Shown: piece by piece, positions 49,062 to 60,179 of the stretch
Layout: every line of letters begins with the position of its first letter
Numbering within the stretch: position 1 is the stretch's first letter
Assembly (NCBI GenBank): GCA_033182465.1
Contig: CP137329.1
Span: forward strand, 992,001 to 1,056,000
Direction of reading: 5' to 3'
Source of the DNA: Sanghuangporus weigelae
Taxonomy: Eukaryota; Basidiomycota; Agaricomycetes; Hymenochaetales; Hymenochaetaceae
Length of the DNA stretch: 64,000 nucleotides
Translations under genes and position numbers: made by a program
Notes under the pieces: model-generated
Seen by the model: the letters and a program-made list of their open reading frames with translations, nothing else
The model's database searches: none
Told to the model about the DNA's origin: nothing

Positions 49062-49458
49062 TGTTAGGCGGTGAGACTAACAGACGTCGATCTCGAGGCG
49101 GCCAACACAACAACAAACAACAGGCTAAACGTGAGTTGCCAAGCTAGATGCAAGCTATGTCGTAGTGAAGGTAAGTAGAATAGAAAGACAAAGAAACGAA
49201 AGAGTCAAACTAGCTACTTATATACACTTTGGACGTGGGAAAGGTCTACTCTATTAAGGAGTCACATGATGAAGGAGTGGAATGATTAGTGAGCGTCTTA
49301 GTCGGAAGGAACAGATTTAGTCATGGTGAATGAGTAAGGATGAATAAGCCATGACGGAGTGAACGGGATTGGTAAAAATGGATGAGTAATGTAAAAAGAA
49401 GAATACTAAAATGAATGATGACGTAATAAAAGAAAAGGGAAATGTTCAAGTCCTAACA
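49062..49458 (-). repeat. Gypsy 3' LTR (397 bp)
   Basis: Begins TGTTAGGCGG and ends TCCTAACA, with perfect 6-bp inverted ends. It carries CTTATATAC (TATATAAG on the coding strand) at about 49217 and the self-primer match at 49179-49189. Confidence 0.93.
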
Positions 49459-49475
49459 TCACCCCCCCTTCAAGG
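49459..49475 (-). other. polypurine tract of the Gypsy element, overlapping the pol stop
   Basis: On the coding strand the sequence AAGGGGGGGTGA runs directly into the LTR start TGTTAGG. This purine run primes plus-strand DNA synthesis. The pol stop TGA (49459-49461) is the last triplet before the LTR. Confidence 0.8.
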
Positions 49476-52400
49476 TTGGGCGTCCCGACCAACCACAGTA
49501 TCCTTCCAATGTCGTGAGCTTATACATTGCGCGAAGACTTTGACAAGGTATTGACAACTTCCTTGGAGCACCAGGATGCTTTCGATAAAATTCTTTGACT
49601 ACTTCCTTAGCGTTATCTCCAATGTCCGATTCCGGTTGCCATGTTGCTTCATCATACCCGACCCACTTGATGAGGAATTGAAGCTTCCCTCTGTGTAGAC
49701 GCGAGTCGAGTATTTCTTGTACCTCATATTCTTCTTCGTCTTCGATAATAACGGGTGGTGGCGGCGGAGGTTTCCTTTGAGACTCGAATGACGGTTCGAC
49801 GGCTGGTTTGAGTAAGACTTCATTGAAGACGGGGTGTACTTGTCTCCATGTGCGAGGTAGTTTGAGTCTATATGCGCTCGCACCCACCTTTTTGACGACT
49901 TCGAAAGGACCAAACCATTTATCATCCATCTTCTTTGTTGGACGTATTGTCTTTATATTTCGTCCGTCAAGGAAGACCTTATTGCCCGCCTCGTATTCCA
50001 CCACCTTGCCTGTGTGACGATCGTAGAAGCGTTTCATGTCGTCATTGGCCTTGACCAGGTTTGTTTGAGCGAGTTTGTGTATGTCCTTGACATGTTTGGC
50101 GAACTCCTCTGCCGACAGATTTGCTGAAGACGTTCCAACATTTGTGAACCCCATTGGATGAACTCCCGTATTGACGAAGAACGGGGACAACTTTGTCGCC
50201 GAATGTTCGCGATTGTTGTATGCAAACTCTGCTAGTGCTAGCCAGTCTGCCCAGTCCGTCTGTCGATGGTTGACATACAAGTGTAGGAACTGTTCGAGCT
50301 CCTGATTGACACGCTCTGTCTGTCCGTCTGTCTGAGGATGATATACTGTCAACGGGTTGCCTTCAATGTGGAGGAGTTTATACAGCTCCCTCATCATCTT
50401 CGCATCAAACTGCACGCCTCGGTCGTGGATAATCTTTCGAGGTAGTCCATGTAAACGAAAGACATGGTCTCTGTAGATCTTTGCCATACCCTCCGCGGTT
50501 AACTTCATCGTCGTTGGGATTGCATGGATCTGTTTGCTAAAACAGTCGACCACTACACATATGGCGTTAAACCCATTTGACTCCGGTAGTTCTCCGATCA
50601 GGTCGACCGTGACAATCTGCCATGGTGCCTCCGGCACCTCGTTAGGGTGCAAAACCTTTACTTTCGTTACTCTGAGGGCTTTTGTCCGCTGGCAACGATC
50701 ACATCCGCGTATGTAATTTCTGACGTCGACGTAGATGTTGGGCCACCAGAAGCTTCGGCTCACCATTGCCACCGTCTTGTTTGCTCCCGGGTGTCCTGCT
50801 AATGTCGAGTCGTGACACTCTCTCATTATGGCCTCTCTGATGCTCGTTGGTACAAAGATGTTTTTGAACTTTCTTGTCGTTGTTGCTGACAGTTTGGTCG
50901 TCACCTCCTTCTTCCACAGGCCATCTTCGAACACTAAGTTCGACGGCCTGTCCTTCTCATCCATTTCCTCCTGCGCCCTCTTGATCGCTACTACGAGCGT
51001 GTCTCTCGACGTCTCCACTGTGCCCCTGACCAACCATTCTTCCTTGATGAATGTCACGCCCTCGTTATCATGTTCACCTTTGTTGTAGTCTGCGCGGTGT
51101 GACAGAAGATCGGCTTTTCCTAACGTCTTTCCAGGTTTGTGTACCAACAAAAAGTCGAATTCAGCAAGGTCGAGCCTCCAACGCGCTTGTCGACGATTCA
51201 ACTTCTGAGGAGATCTGAAGTATGTTAGGTTTGCGTGGTCGGTCCAGACCTCAAATGGTGCATTGGCTCCTTGAAGGTATTATCGCCACTCCTTGAGTGC
51301 TTGAATGATGGCGAGCATCTCCTTGTCGTAGATCTCATAATTTTGTTTGGCATCCAAAAATGTCGACGATCGATATGCGATAACCTTCCATTTGCCATCT
51401 TGTTTCTGAAGAAGTACACCACCTGTTGCATAGTCTGATGCATCAGCTTCGACGCAGAAGAGGTCGTCATTATTCGGGATTGCCAACACCGGAGGACTAC
51501 TTAATCGATCTTTCAACTCTTCGAACGCTTGTCGTTCCTCCTCTCCCCACTTCCATTCCACCTTACCGGTCAGTGACGTTAGCGGTTTGACGACCGAGCT
51601 ATAGTCCTTGACAAAACGGCGTAACCAATTACCTAGACCAAGGAATTGCTGTAGTTCATGAACGTTCTTCGGGACTGGCCATTTCTGGACTGCAACCGTC
51701 TTTTTTGGATCCATGCGTACTTCACCGTTACCAATGATGTGTCCGAGGTATTTGACTGTACTAACCTCGAACTCACATTTCTGTGGCTTCAGGAAAAGTT
51801 TGTTCTGTTGGAGGATCTCAAAGACTCGTCTAGTACGCTCGCGATGTTCTTCTAACGTGTTTGAGAAGATGAGTATGTCGTCAAGATAAATGATAACGAC
51901 GCCTTCATGGATCATTTCTCGAAAGATGTCGTTCATGAATCCTTGGAAAGTTGTGGGTGCATTACATAGTCCAAAGAACATTACTGTCGGTTCGAATAGT
52001 CCCAGGTTTGTCCTGAAAGCCGCTTTCCACTCATCGCCTTCGTGGATCCGGATGTTGTAATATCCCCAGCGGACGTCGAGCTTGGTAATGTACTTAGCGT
52101 CCTTGACTTTGTCGATGAGCTCGTTGATCAAGGGCAAGGGGTACTTATTCTTGACTGTTCCTTCATTAAGCTTTCGATAGTCTTGGATTGCTCATAAGCT
52201 CCCATCTTCCTTCTTGATAAAGAAAAATGGCGACGCCATCGGAGATTTCGATTGCCTGATTCGTCCTGATGCAAGGTTTTCTTCAATGAATGCCTTCATC
52301 GCCTCTTGTTCCTTTGGCGATAATGGATATACCTTGCAATTGCTTGGCTTGAAATCCGGTTTCAAGTCTATAGCGTGATCCCACGTCCGCTGAGCTGGTA

Positions 52401-53375
52401 ACTGCTCGAACAATTCCTCGCTAAAGACATCCGCATACTCCTCTAAGTAAGGTGGCCACTTCGCCGCTTCTTCCATCCTCACATTCCTCACGTACCCGTC
52501 ATCCACCTCTTCTTTTGATAACGAGGACTCACATTCGTCAGGGCAGCGAGTGAAGTTGATCTTGCCGATCTTCCAGTCAATCTCGGGATTATGTCTCTGT
52601 AACCAATCATGACCAAGGAAGATGTTGCTTGATGCCAGTGATGTCACAGCTAGACGAATCTCCTCTTCGTGCTTCCCAAAAATCATGCGTACGACCACAT
52701 ATTCCATAATTAGTCCGCCTTCGTTGCTTGTACCGTCTGCATTGAAGACTGGTCTTGGGTGTATATACTTCTGAGTTGGGAAACCGTACCGCTTGATGAA
52801 CCCTTCGTCGATGCAGGAGCCTGTATGCCCTGAGTCAATGAGGGCATGGGCATCAATGAGATTTTCTTCCTCTAAAAGGGGGTTTGAAATATCAACCTCA
52901 TCGTTATTTGCTACCTTTGGGTGTACAATGCTAACGAAGGCATCGAGTTCCTTTCCACTGCTTCGTCTGATGAACTGCCCCGAAGTCGCATCTTCTATAC
53001 CCTCGCGCCACACCTCAGCCGCGCGTCTGCTAACAACATTCCACACCGCCTCAGTAACGTTCGCCTGGGCAACAACGTTCTCACAGTAAGGTTCTTCCAT
53101 CACAACCTCATTTTTTATAGTGGTTTGAATCCGCTCATCCACTCTTAACACGTTTGAGTCGCCTCCTTGCGCACTCATCTTTCCGATGAATAAGTTATTA
53201 TAGATGTCGAAGTCATCGTCGTCTTCTAACTCCTCTGGGTTTACGTCAGACAGGATCTTTCGAAGGTTAAAACCGCCTTGTATTCTTGCGTCTAGATAAT
53301 GTACATCGGGGCGATTATATTTTAGTGAACGCGACGAGAAGAGTCCTTTAGCCGTGTGACCAGTCGTTCCGACGT

Positions 53376-54842
53376 TTACGCCTGGTCGTCCTGAAAACCC
53401 TCACCATCAACCATCTCTTCCAGCTCAGCTGGTACTGCTCACATGTCGACATTATCGAAGTCTGATTCCTTCGCATTGCTGAGCTCTTCGAGGAGTGCCA
53501 GTCTGTCTTCTGGTTCGAAGGCAGCAATGATGGACCTGATTGCCTCACAACCGCGGGGGCAATCCCTTATGAAGTGGCCAGTTTGGCCACACTTGTAGCA
53601 TGCGTGTCGAGCTCGCGCTTGGTTCATGGCAACGTCCATTGGCTGACCCATTCCGCCATATGTTACTCCTGTCGCATCTCATCGATCTGCTTGATGGAAG
53701 GGTTGGGGATTTGGAACGTAGGGTCTTGCGAACTGTTGTGGAATTGGACGTCGTGGTTGTGGTACGAGAGGTGCTTTCTGCGTTGTCTGAATTGGATTCC
53801 GTCATCGTCGTTCAGCGAACAAGTCTCTAATTTGTCGTTCCGTTTGATCGACCTTGATCGCCCTTGCTCTCCAGTCTGCGTACTTTGTTGGTTCCGGTTC
53901 TGTTCGCATAACGCCTTTGACTACCCTTGGGTTCATGGCCTTCCTGAGACGACTATCATGGGCCTCTAGGGTCAGGCCTGCGTGTGTCCAATAGATGTCG
54001 AACTCGTTGAAGAACTTGTCAGCATCATCGTTGCCTTGGTACAGCTCTTCGATCTTTTGGAAGGCTTTGTGATGACGGCTGGGGTCTGCGAATGACAGGT
54101 CAAGGTGTTTCAAGAAATCTACCCATGACTCCGTGATCTGTAGATTTCCGTCAACCTTGGGTGTTACCTCGAAGTAACTTTCCCTCCATGTCGCTGCCTT
54201 GCCACCCTTTAGGTATGAGAGAGTGAAGATGATCCTATCGCTGTCGGTTTTGAACTTCGATGGATACAACTGGATGTATAATTGGACTTCCGTTTTGAAG
54301 TCAGGATAGTCCTTTCCTCCGCTGTACTCTCGTGGCTTGGCTGTTCCGATCTTTTCTGACGGCTTCGACGTACTTCCGCTTCCTACTCCCTGCGTTTGGA
54401 GTGTGAGGGCAATCGCGACACCTAAATCCTTCATCTGCTCTGGGCTTAATGACATCTCCTTCTTTTCTTCCTGTTCGGGTGTCGTACTCCTGCTGACGAT
54501 TGGTGGTTCCGGGTCTCTTAGTGTTGTAAACGATGTTGACGGTTGGATAGGGGGTGCTGGCGTAACAACTTCGGGTTTAGGAGTGATGGGTGGAGGTGCC
54601 CTTGATGTCGTCGCTTCTGTTGTTGTTGAGCGTGCAGGTTGCGCGAATAACCCAGTGTTTGCTCCGGGGTTTGGTGCCCAGGGAAACCAAGTACCTTGTG
54701 AATCCTGTGACTTCCAAAACTTCCTTGTGTCGTCCCACTCGAGGTTGTAGAGGGTGTTGTATAGTTTTCCCTGGTAACAGTGTCCTGTTGCGCTCCAACG
54801 GACTTGTGGGAGGGCGAGTCGTTGCTCGTCAGTTAGATCCAC
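53376..54842 (-). pseudogene. Gypsy gag with zinc knuckle, interrupted by three TGA codons
   Basis: It starts MDLTDEQRLALPQVRWSATG. A Pro/Thr-rich linker follows, then the retrotransposon gag domain (YSGGKDYPDFKTEVQLYIQL, SDRIIFTLSYLKGGKAATW, WVDFLKHLDLSFADPSRHHK). The knuckle is CYKCGQTGHFIRDC. The frame is continuous over 1467 nt apart from TGA at 53802-53804, 53679-53681 and 53439-53441, and ends at TAA 53376-53378. The last codons before the end contain the slippery site GGGTTTT. Confidence 0.88.
53394..53400 (-). other. probable -1 ribosomal frameshift site between gag and pol
   Basis: On the coding strand the gag-frame codons are GAG GGT TTT CAG. The heptamer G GGT TTT fits X XXY YYZ. 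A one-base slip back puts ribosomes into TCA GGA CGA, the frame that is open through protease. The gag frame ends six codons later at TAA. Confidence 0.7.
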
Positions 54843-55438
54843 CTTGATAGCGAGGGGGCGGGACGGGGATCGGTGTGTTTGAACGGGCCCGACCTCGGAT
54901 GTTCGGCTTGTCTTGGAAGTTGATGACTAGACGACAAGCCTCTAGGTGAATGACGAAGGAGATACTCGTCGATGATTGAACTCTTCGTGTTACCCACGTG
55001 AACCTCAACTGATTCCCCCACCAGATACTAATACGGAGCGCCACGGTGACTAGTCTTCTTCAATCTTAACCTCGGCCTCTTCAACCTTGAGTTCTGGTTG
55101 GATGGGAGGTAGGTAGTGAGAGATAGCAATGGGGATACCAGCTGCGCAGATGATGTCGTTAGGATCGACTCGTTCTAAGACTTCGTCCCAGGGGATGATA
55201 TAACGAATGGGTTTCTGATAGGGTTGTCGACGAGGTTGGCGTTGGTAACGAGTCTGATAACGAGTGGGTGCCAGGGTGATTACTGGTTATTGGAATATCA
55301 AAATACGTTGGTGTTAAACACCAACGGGCTAGATAGGGGTTGCTCGGATGAATCCGGGATGGGCGCGATACGATGATCGTCAATGTAACTCCTTGCGTGG
55401 AGTAGCGATAGCGAGTGTTTCCACAGGCTAGAGGGTAG
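54843..55438 (-). other. Gypsy 5' leader
   Basis: About 600 nt between the PBS and the gag ATG at 54842. Short overlapping frames (54829-55044, 55159-55383) are present, but none is motif-bearing. Confidence 0.6.
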
Positions 55439-55449
55439 GTCTTTCTATT
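55439..55449 (-). other. self-priming primer-binding site of the Gypsy element
   Basis: On the coding strand AATAGAAAGAC lies one base after the 5' LTR. Its exact complement GTCTTTCTATT occurs in the LTR (55625-55635; 49179-49189), about 33 nt after TATATAAG, that is at the expected RNA 5' end. This is the Tf1-type arrangement, where the transcript's own 5' end primes reverse transcription. Confidence 0.75.
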
Positions 55450-55450
55450 A

Positions 55451-55904
55451 TGTTAGGCGGCGAGACTAACAGACGTCGATCTCGAGGCGGCCAACACAAC
55501 AACAAACAACAGGCTAAACACGAGTTGTCAAGCTAGACGCAAGCTATGTCGTAGTGAAGGTAAGTAGAATTCAGCAATACTAGAGTACAAGAGTAGATAC
55601 CTATGTCGTAGTGAAGGTAAGTAGAATAGAAAGACAAAGAAACGAAAGAGTCAAACTAGCTACTTATATACACTTTGGACGTGGGAAAGGTCTACTCTAT
55701 TAAGGAGTCACATGATGAAGGAGTGGAATGATTAGTGAGCGTCTTAGTCGGAAGGAACGGATTTAGTCATGGTGAATGAGTAAGGATGAATAAGCCATGA
55801 CGGAGTGAACGGGATTGGTAAAAATGGATGAGTAATGTAAAAAGAAGAATACTAAAATGAATGATGACGTAATAAAAGAAAAGGGAAATGTTCAAGTCCT
55901 AACA
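55451..55904 (-). repeat. Gypsy 5' LTR (454 bp, with internal 57-bp gain)
   Basis: Same as the 3' LTR except for a 57-bp longer middle. A 27-bp segment starting CTATGTCGTAGTGAAGG occurs twice (55544-55570, 55601-55627) with 30 bp of unrelated sequence between. Confidence 0.9.
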
Positions 55905-56868
55905 GTGACCCAGATGACTTAGGAGATATTGTCAGGCAGTAGGACATATCGGCAACAGCAGCAGAGTATATATAGAGCTTATATTAGGTTAGTAGACGAT
56001 AGATCATCTTAGAGGAAGTGAGCATGTACTAGACCGAGTGCCAGAGTTCAAGATATCTCTCACTCTGAGCCTCCCCCTTGACTATATATTATCCTTGACA
56101 TCTCCTCTTGCTTGATTCATCATTCTACTTGCCTTCGCTGCCTCTGATATGCCTCGGCCGCTCTGACATTCAGCGAGTGTGTAGAAGCTCAGGATTTAAC
56201 CCTGAGCTTCCCCCACCCCTCTTGCACCTTGTCGGCGCCTCTCTATTTGACATCAGCGGCCCTTCAGCGACACAGGTCTCCTATCAGACTCCTCTGCGGC
56301 ACCCTTTCCAGCCTTTCACCCCAGCTTAGTCTATATACTCATCTTATACAGTCCTTTCCTTTTACCTATTGCGTTTACGCTACTTCGGCAGATTTGTGCA
56401 GCCTTCCCCTTGTTCTGGTGCCCCCCTATTTGATGTCAGCGGTTATCCAGCAACACAGGCATAGTACCAGATGACCCAGCAGCGCCTTCTCCACCCACTC
56501 ACTCCATTTTATCCCTTATATTCATTTTATACGCTTCTGCCAACCCTGTGTCCGAGTTTCCACCATGTTGGCAGCTCCAGTGATCCCCCCTTTTGAGTGA
56601 CGGCCCTATTAGCTTATCCCTTTCATACTTCGGCATCCCTACACCCCTCCATCACATTGCCGACAGTTCCTGACATCTACTGGGTAGTGGGGAATTAGAG
56701 TCTGATAGCATCGGCATCCTATTTCTAGAGGTTTCTTCATACATTCAGCACCCTTAGTAGGACGGACATTGGTAGCGCCTTCAGAGACACATACCACCCA
56801 CTACAGCATCGATCCTGATGTGAGATTTAAAGTGCATCCTTTCACTCAAGAACCTCCAGACCTCAAAA
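55905..56868. other. repeat-derived flank right of the Gypsy element
   Basis: Pyrimidine-rich sequence with Ser/Pro/Leu-type frames (56108-56329, 56229-56474) of the same flavour as repeat C. One internal motif, GCGCCTCTCTATTTGACATCAGCGG, recurs in diverged form at about 56420 (GTGCCCCCCTATTTGATGTCAGCGG), with related CAGCGACACAGG/CAGCAACACAGG. I see degraded repeats, no gene. Confidence 0.4.
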
Positions 56869-57190
56869 TAAATTTATTCTTAGGAAATCTGATGTCTGTA
56901 AATTCATATTATACCAATAGCATCACCTTGATGCAGTCTAGATTGCTGTAGCACCCAGTCTGAGGGCAGGAAAAAACTGCACATGAAAGAAGTGTCTAAA
57001 ATTAACCTTTTACAATATATTTTCACTCATTCTTTGTTCATTTCTCTTCATCCTTGTTAGAGTTTGAAACATATCTTAAAACTATGAATTTAGAAACTTA
57101 GATCATGCAGAACAGTCAAGAATTGAGTGAGATATGGTGATTTTTATATTTTGAGGTGTTCTGTGTGACAAAAATCACAGAAGTTGTGAG
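56869..57190. repeat. diverged relic of element A right arm
   Basis: The order of short matches follows the A right arm. It starts with TAAATTCATATTATACC and GCACATGAAAGAAG. It continues with ATGAATTTAGAAACTTAGAT, then GTGAGATATGGTGATTTT, and ends with ATATTTTGAGG. About a third of positions differ, so this is an old copy. Confidence 0.5.
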
Positions 57191-57589
57191 TGACAATATA
57201 TATAAAAAAGGCAGTAAACTGTTGGATTACTCAAGGCCCATGTGGCCTATACATACCACTGTAAATTTAGTCAGTAGTGGACTGTAGCATAAGATCTTAG
57301 ACTAAGCTAGTCCCAAACATATGCAATCATCTGTTGCCTTGCAAGTCATGCAGGTGGCAGAAAAGGCTTCTGGGAAAGAGCTTGACATGGGTTACCATCA
57401 CCAGCTTTCTGGTATGTGTGTAGCAGGCAAAGTAATAAATGAAGCTGCAATGAATCATCTGTTAAAACACACAAGTTCAGAAATGGACCACTAAGTCAGG
57501 CCATCAGGAAAACAGTCCAAACTACTCACAGCTATCTACAGCTACCACAGCTACTCACCACTATAGGCCACTATATATATTTTCCTGAT
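57191..57589. other. non-coding spacer
   Basis: AT-rich, with short local repeats (CTACAGCTACCACAGCTACT near 57530). No gene or clear element seen. Confidence 0.4.
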
Positions 57590-57805
57590 GTAGTGGCAAG
57601 TACACTTGAAGTATATTAACAGTCTAACTACATACCTGGGTCTAGTAGTGAGTACACTTAATGTAGAGTACTCACCAATGGACTGTGCCACTTTTACAGA
57701 AGAGTATATAAGCATCACATAATCAAGAAAGCGGACATAATAAACAATATAAATAGAATGAGAAACTACAAAATAGTAATAGTATCAGGGATCACACTTC
57801 TAACA
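57590..57805 (-). repeat. partial Copia LTR relic
   Basis: Matches most of the LTR at 57835-58086, including TAAGCATCACATAATCAAG and the end CTTCTAACA. It lacks its other terminus and carries more substitutions. Confidence 0.6.
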
Positions 57806-57834
57806 CTCCTCTCTGATCTGACACTTCTTCCTTC

Positions 57835-58086
57835 TGTTAGATCATACAAGTCCAGCAATAGACCACTGAGTCCAGTGGTAAGTACACTTGATGTATATTA
57901 ACAGTCTAACTACATATCTAAGTCCAGTAGTGAGTACACTTGATGTAGAGTACTTACCAATGGACTGTGCCGCTTTTACAGAAGATTACATAAGCATCAC
58001 ATGATCAAGAAAGCGGACATAACAAACAATATAAACAGAATAAGAAACAACAAAATACTAATAGTGTCAGAATTGCACTTCTAACA
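57835..58086 (-). repeat. Copia LTR (252 bp), 3' LTR of the minus-strand element
   Basis: Inverted ends TGTTAGATCA...CTTCTAACA. It is nearly identical to the complement of 60180-60432. The final TGTTAG, read on the minus strand, supplies the pol stop codon TAG. Confidence 0.85.
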
Positions 58087-59567
58087 CCCACACACCTTTA
58101 GCATCTTCACTCTGCTCAGTGCTTTGGTCATAATGTCAGCTGGCATGGTCTGAGTAGGCAAGTAATGCACATTGATATGACCAGCCTCTACAATATCTCT
58201 TAATCAGTAGAAGTGCAGATCCAGGTGTTTCATGCGTCCATGATATTCAGGATTGTTTGCCACAAACAGAGCAGACTGGTTATCAATGTACAGAGAAGAG
58301 GGTGCATCAAACTTGTAGCCAAACTCTGTAAACAGATTTCTAAGTCACATAATCTCTTGTCCTGCACTGACAGCAGCAATGTATTCTGCTTCAGTGGTGG
58401 ACAGAGTTATAAAGGGCTGCAACTTGCTAGCTCAGCTGATAGCACCAGTTCCCATCTTGATAATCATCCTACTTGTAAAGCGTCTGTTATTCTCATTTCC
58501 TCCATGATCAGCATCACAGAAGGTAGTGAACAGCTTAGGGGACTTAGGATTAGGTACATAGGTTAGCCTGAAATTCTTTATGCCCTGTAGATAGCAACAT
58601 AAATGCTTTGCTGCCTTCCAATGAGTTGGACCAGGATTGGAACTGAAGCGTCCTAAGACACCAACTGCATATGTAATGTCTGACCTAGTAGCTATAGCCA
58701 GATACATGAGTGCACCAACCAATTGCTTGTAGTGCACTTGCTTCATGTATTCAGTCTCTACAGGGGTCTTAGGAGCCATGTCTTTGCTGAGCTTCTGCTC
58801 AGAGAGAGGAGTAGTAACAGTGCCACAATTGCTCATACTGAAGCGCTCTAGCACATCAATAATGTACTGTCTCTGTGACAGACTGATAGAGTGCTTAGAG
58901 CAGTCTCTCTCAATGTAGACTCCTAGTAGAAATGAGGTTGGGCCTAGTTCATGCAGTTTGAAGTGCTTGGCCAGCTCATCTCTAACAGACTCATACTGCT
59001 GCTTAGACTTTGTAGCAATGGTCATGTCATCAACATAAACTGGAATGATGATGCACACTTCATCTCTGCTGTACACCCAAATGTTGTAATTACAGTGCAC
59101 TAACTTGAAGCCTATGCTCTTCATCACTGAATTAAGCTTCTTGTGCCATTGGTGGCCAGTCTACTTAAGGTCATAGATAGACTTGATTAGCTTGAGAATA
59201 AATCCAGGGCCAAAGTAGTCCTCAAATCCTTCAGGCTGGCTCATGTAGACATCATGCTCCATCTCACCATTGAGAAAAGTAGTGGAGATGTCAATACTGT
59301 ACAGCTCAAGGTCCTCAAATGCAGCCAATGCCAGGATGACTCTAAGTGCAGCCCACTTGGCTGTAGGAGCAAATACCTAAGAGAACTCAAGTCCTGATTG
59401 CTGTGAGAAGCCCTTGGCCACTAGCCTTGCGCTTGAGCTTGAACACCCATCTGCAACCAATTAGCTTTCTGCCAGGAGGCAGTCTGACTGGCTCAAATGT
59501 GCCATTCTCAATCAGACTAACAAACTCCTCCATGGCTGCCTTCTCCCAGAGGTCTGCATCAGAGCGT
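58081..59567 (-). pseudogene. Copia pol fragment (RT and RNase H), decayed
   Basis: From the junction with repeat C the minus strand reads DADLWEKAAMEEFVSLIENG, GCRWVFKLKRKA, then a short out-of-frame deletion, then RLVAKGFSQQSGLEFS. YSIDISTTFLNGEMEHDVYM and CIIIPVYVDDMTIATKSKQQ (YVDD active site) are RT. YKQLVGALMYLAIATRSDIT is the connection. TLSTTEAEYIAAVSAGQE, LYIDNQSALFVANN and GRMKHLDLHFY are RNase H. Stops replace Trp three times (first TGA at 58432-58434) and Gln once (TAG in YDLK*TGHQW). The 5' half is missing, cut off by repeat C. It is non-functional. Confidence 0.88.
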
Positions 59568-60179
59568 TGTAGTGCACTGGCCCCTCCTGTGCCAGTACAC
59601 TCATACTATAACTCCCTCCCACTACAGATACCATATCCCAGTGCCACCTACACCTCAGAGTGTGAGGGCATACTCTTACCGCACTCGGGACACCATTTGA
59701 GTATGTTTCCACTAATTTCAGCACATGTACTGTACTGCGACACCCTCCTAAGGCCCAGATCGATCCGCCGATGGTTCTCTAACACTCAGACAGGTCTGCC
59801 GATGACTCCTACCCAGCACTAGGCACTATAGGACACATCTCTCAGTGACTACAGGCTGCTGATCTTACGATTTACCGTACATACAGCTTTGCGGTGACTC
59901 TAGATGCCTCCGAGTCAGCCCCCCATGGCGCCAATTGATGCAGTGGACACTCAGACATCCTCAGGTACCCTCGCTGACGCCTCCTACAGCTTACCAAGTA
60001 GTCCCCCATTGCCTAGGGAGCTATATATTGTCATATGTGCTTACATGCCTCATTACAGCATATCTGGCGCTGATCTAGCAGTCCCCCGCAGCACCACTGC
60101 TTCAGCCACTCATGTTAGTCACTAAGGATCGCCCACACTCTGTATTGAGTGCTGCCGATGCATTGGACACCTCAGGAAC
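59568..60179. repeat. unclassified repeat C, copy 2
   Basis: Second copy of 48170-48780, sitting between the two Copia elements. Its left end interrupts Copia pol. Its right end is cut by the plus-strand Copia LTR at 60180. The 73-codon Ser/Pro-rich frame is at 59904-60125. Confidence 0.65.

Larger units (their letters stand above)
49459..53400 (-). pseudogene. Gypsy pol (protease-RT-RNase H-integrase-chromodomain), interrupted by two stops
   Basis: One frame runs from the frameshift site at 53394-53400 down to TGA at 49459. Protease is at [13 protein letters not shown] (about 52830). RT has [29 protein letters not shown] and the active site VIIYLDDILIFSN. RNase H begins FCVEADASDYATGGVL. 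Integrase has the HHCC finger (HDSTLAGHPG...CDRC). Its catalytic residues are in VDLIGELP (Asp), IIHDRGVQFD (Asp) and TDGQTERVNQELEQ (Glu). The C-terminal chromodomain reads YEVQEILDSRLHRGKLQFLI then KWVGYDEATWQPES. In-frame stops are TGA at 52192-52194 in RT and TAA at 51280-51282 in the RNase H/connection region. The frame is otherwise free of indels. Confidence 0.92.
49062..55904 (-). mobile_element. Gypsy LTR retrotransposon, Tf1/sushi chromovirus type, full length but with in-frame stops
   Basis: The element lies on the minus strand, with 3' LTR 49062-49458 and 5' LTR 55451-55904. The 5-bp flanks are GCGAC and GTGAC (one mismatch). The internal region encodes gag with one zinc knuckle, then protease, RT, RNase H, integrase and a C-terminal chromodomain. 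PBS, PPT, TATA and a gag/pol frameshift site are all recognisable. Five in-frame stops make this copy non-autonomous now. Confidence 0.93.

Noticed and set aside
57525-57560. Short CTACAGCTACCACAG repeats considered as a CRISPR-like array
   Set aside because: Only two or three irregular units without spacers, and the genome is eukaryotic.
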